Assembly (NCBI GenBank): GCA_938020565.1 | Contig: CALIHP010000053.1 | Span: 1-7,225 of the forward strand | Length of the DNA stretch: 7,225 nucleotides | Source: an uncultured Anaerolineaceae bacterium | Lineage (GTDB): Bacteria > Chloroflexota > Anaerolineae > Anaerolineales > Anaerolineaceae | Direction: 5' to 3' | In this document: piece after piece, positions 5,475 to 7,225 of the stretch | Numbering within the stretch: position 1 is the stretch's first letter | How the letters are laid out: the number at the start of each line of letters is the position of its first letter | Translations under genes and position numbers: made by a program | Notes under the pieces: model-generated | What the model was told of the DNA's origin: nothing | What the model saw: only the letters and a program-made list of their open reading frames with translations | Databases searched by the model: none

Positions 5475-6792
5475 GTCGGAAAGCAGGGTTGAAATTCCGC
5501 TCCGGATCGATCCGGAGCGGGCGGGAACGTATTTTACTCTCCCGTTCCAGGTTCCTGACGAAGTTGAACGGATGACGATCGAGTACCGTTATCCGCGATA
5601 TGATTCCGAGACGCGGCCGCTTCCGAACGGCGCTTTCATCTCGCGGACGGAACGGAATATTATCGACATCGGCCTGATCGGCCCGGACGGACGGCAGCGC
5701 GGCGCGTCAGGCTCCGATAAAACGTCCTTCTCGATCAGCGAGACCGAGGCGACCCCCGGGTACCGCGCCTGCGCGCTCGTTCCCGGGGAATGGCGCGTCC
5801 TGGTCGGGGCGTACCGCGTCCAGCCGGAAGGCGTCGACGTCGCTTACACGATCCGCTTCGAGTTTAAAAAGCGGCGGCTATTCCTCGGCGATCTTCACGC
5901 GCATACGCTGGCTTCCGACGGAGTTCATACCGCCGCCGAATTAGCGATCAAGGCGAAGCGGGCCGGACTCGATTTCGTCGCGATCACGGATCATAACCAG
6001 ACCGTCGGCCGTGACGAACTGGCGGCGGTCGGGGAGAGCGGCGTGACGCTGATTCCCGGGGTGGAATGGACCCACTATGCCGGACACGCGAATTTTCTCG
6101 GGGCGGAACGGGACTTCGAGATCGGGTTCGCGGTTAACGCTGAAGACGAGATCCGGGCTCGCTTCCGTGCCGCCAGAGACGCAGGACTGACGATCGGAAT
6201 CAACCACCCGTTCGACGAAGGCGTCCCGTTTCGGCTCGACCAGAACGCGCTCCCTTACGACTATGTCGAAGTCTGGAACGGGCCGATGCGGATGTCCAAC
6301 CTGCGCGCGATTGCGGCATGGAACCAGCTTCTTCTTGCAGGAAAACGGATCCCGGCCTGGGGCGGAAGCGATTACCATCGCGACACCCCGTTCAGCTTTC
6401 TCGGCGGACCGACGGCCGGCGTCTTCGCCGGGTCGCGCGGCGTTGAGGACCTGCTGGCCGCGATCCGGGCGGGATCGGGTTTTATCACGTTCGAACCGTC
6501 CGGACCGACGATCGATCTCAGCGCCGGCGATGTAAAAATCGGCGGCTGCGTTTCGCTTCGGGAAACGCGCTCGGTTCACCTTTCGATCGATCGCCTGAAA
6601 ACGGGCGACACGCTGCGGATCCTGACGCCGGCAGGGACGATGGAGGCGCTGACCGCCGGGAGCGCCGGATCGGCGGAAATCGATTTTCCGATCGACGCGC
6701 CCGGTTTCGTTCGCGCTGAAATCTATCGGACGCTGATTCCCGGAGTGCCGCCGCTTCCGGTCCTGATCTCGAATCCGATCTGGGTTACCTGA
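5467..6792 (+). CDS. PHP-domain metallohydrolase, CehA/McbA type
   Basis: The 441-residue protein has three parts. An N-terminal beta-rich domain (about 1-133) is followed by a PHP domain (about 136-340) and a C-terminal beta-sandwich-like domain (about 345-441). The PHP metal ligands appear complete: H144 and H146 (GDLHAHT), D151 (SDG), D175 and H176 (ITDHN), E200 (PGVEW), H207 (GHANF), H247 (INHPF), D302 and H304 (GSDYH). These are typical of CehA/McbA-like phosphoesterases and hydrolases that cleave phosphodiesters or other esters with a di- or trinuclear metal centre. No signal peptide is seen. Its ATG sits in the ATGACTGA overlap with the esterase stop and has only a weak Shine-Dalgarno, so translation is probably coupled. 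It is the last gene of the operon. The substrate is unknown; a role in the same sugar pathway is inferred from gene order alone. Confidence 0.87.
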   Translation: MTESESRVEIPLRIDPERAGTYFTLPFQVPDEVERMTIEYRYPRYDSETRPLPNGAFISRTERNIIDIGLIGPDGRQRGASGSDKTSFSISETEATPGYRACALVPGEWRVLVGAYRVQPEGVDVAYTIRFEFKKRRLFLGDLHAHTLASDGVHTAAELAIKAKRAGLDFVAITDHNQTVGRDELAAVGESGVTLIPGVEWTHYAGHANFLGAERDFEIGFAVNAEDEIRARFRAARDAGLTIGINHPFDEGVPFRLDQNALPYDYVEVWNGPMRMSNLRAIAAWNQLLLAGKRIPAWGGSDYHRDTPFSFLGGPTAGVFAGSRGVEDLLAAIRAGSGFITFEPSGPTIDLSAGDVKIGGCVSLRETRSVHLSIDRLKTGDTLRILTPAGTMEALTAGSAGSAEIDFPIDAPGFVRAEIYRTLIPGVPPLPVLISNPIWVT

Positions 6793-6840
6793 AACGGGAA
6801 TCGCGGCTGCTTCTCCTTCGGCCTGCGCTCTGGATGTCAA

Positions 6841-7225
6841 CTATGGCGTGATTTTAAGCCGGAGAGCGGGCCGGACGGCGTCCCTGTCGAAGCTGACGCT
6901 GCCGCCAGTGAGGCGGAGCGAGCCATCGGCGAAGACTCCCGCGGCGTTCACGCGATAGTCGCCCGGCGAACGGAGCCACCACCATACGGTTCCCAGGTCG
7001 CTGTTCATGTATGCATGCTTCGCAATCGCGTACTCTGTCGGAAATGCCCGCCGGTCCTCGTCGTCTTCAAAATACCGATCCGCCTCTTCCAGACTCAGCA
7101 GGAATATCCGGTCCTCCGTATCCTCTCCGCCCTCCGTCCCATACCGCGGATTGTCCGCGTTCTCCACCTTCGTCAGCGCGATCCGTCCCTTCTCTTCCTC
7201 ATTAAACGCCGTATCGTAAAATTCT
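6841..7225 (-). CDS. DUF6273-type protein, C-terminal part (5' end outside window)
   Basis: The minus-strand frame is open from the right window edge to a TAG at 6841-6843. The visible 127 residues match the end of the DUF6273 domain: FYDTAFNEEEKGRI, then EDRIFLLSLEEADRYF, WWWLRSPGDYRVNAAG, a glycine-rich strand segment, and the closing VRPALRLKI. A GTG at 7165-7167 could be taken for a start, but the conserved sequence continues upstream of it, so the gene is cut by the window. Domains of this kind usually end larger proteins, often secreted or membrane-attached, and resemble the C-type-lectin/FGE fold; function is not established. The gene converges with the PHP gene, 48 bp apart, with no clear terminator between them. 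Its relation to the sugar operon is unknown. Confidence 0.75.
   Translation of the reverse strand, partial: EFYDTAFNEEEKGRIALTKVENADNPRYGTEGGEDTEDRIFLLSLEEADRYFEDDEDRRAFPTEYAIAKHAYMNSDLGTVWWWLRSPGDYRVNAAGVFADGSLRLTGGSVSFDRDAVRPALRLKITP

Noticed and set aside
5941..6840. Long 299-codon open frame on the minus strand
   Set aside because: It lies antisense to the PHP gene. Its arginine- and proline-rich translation shows no family motif, while the plus frame has a complete metal site. It is a by-product of high GC.
7165..7167. GTG start making the DUF6273 gene complete
   Set aside because: The frame stays open to the window edge and the upstream residues (FYDTAFNEEEKGRI) belong to the conserved domain, so the gene is truncated by the window.
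1..7225. tRNA, rRNA, CRISPR array, insertion sequence or transposase
   Set aside because: No direct-repeat array, cloverleaf, terminal inverted repeats or transposase motifs were seen on reading either strand.

Overview
The window holds seven protein-coding genes and a few short non-coding elements. The base composition and gene families suggest an anaerobic bacterium, most likely a Firmicute (Clostridia/Christensenellales-like) or an Anaerolineaceae-type Chloroflexi. This placement rests on family distribution, Shine-Dalgarno style and overall codon use, and is tentative. The first ~1 kb is AT-rich. From about 1.3 kb onward the sequence is GC-rich, with CGC, GCG, GGA and ATC codons dominating, so the two parts may have different histories.

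Left part (1-1300): two small membrane proteins lie on the + strand. The first (210-509) has an N-terminal four-cysteine zinc ribbon and two membrane segments. The second (537-929) belongs to the DUF2085 family. A 9-bp-arm inverted repeat covers the start codon of the second gene. A 370-bp gene-poor stretch follows, with AT-rich palindromes, a possible C-terminal gene remnant (1001-1189) and a 14-bp perfect inverted repeat that probably terminates the next gene.

Central part (1301-6792): this looks like a carbohydrate-processing locus. A cytoplasmic glycoside hydrolase family 38-like protein (DUF5054 type) is on the - strand. It is divergent from a tightly packed + strand operon encoding a GPH/MelB-type sugar:cation symporter, an esterase-D-fold serine esterase, and a PHP-domain metallohydrolase of the CehA/McbA type. 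The operon genes overlap by 26 and 8 bp, so they are probably co-transcribed and translationally coupled. The 63-bp divergent spacer contains TATAATgaaATTATA, which reads as a -10 box on both strands and suggests a compact shared control point. My inference is that a glycoside enters through the symporter. The esterase would then remove an ester decoration, the GH38-like enzyme would cleave a glycosidic bond, and the PHP enzyme would hydrolyse a further ester or phosphoester. The actual substrate cannot be read from the sequence.

Right edge (6841-7225): the C-terminal part of a DUF6273-type protein on the - strand converges on the operon. Its 5' end lies outside the window.
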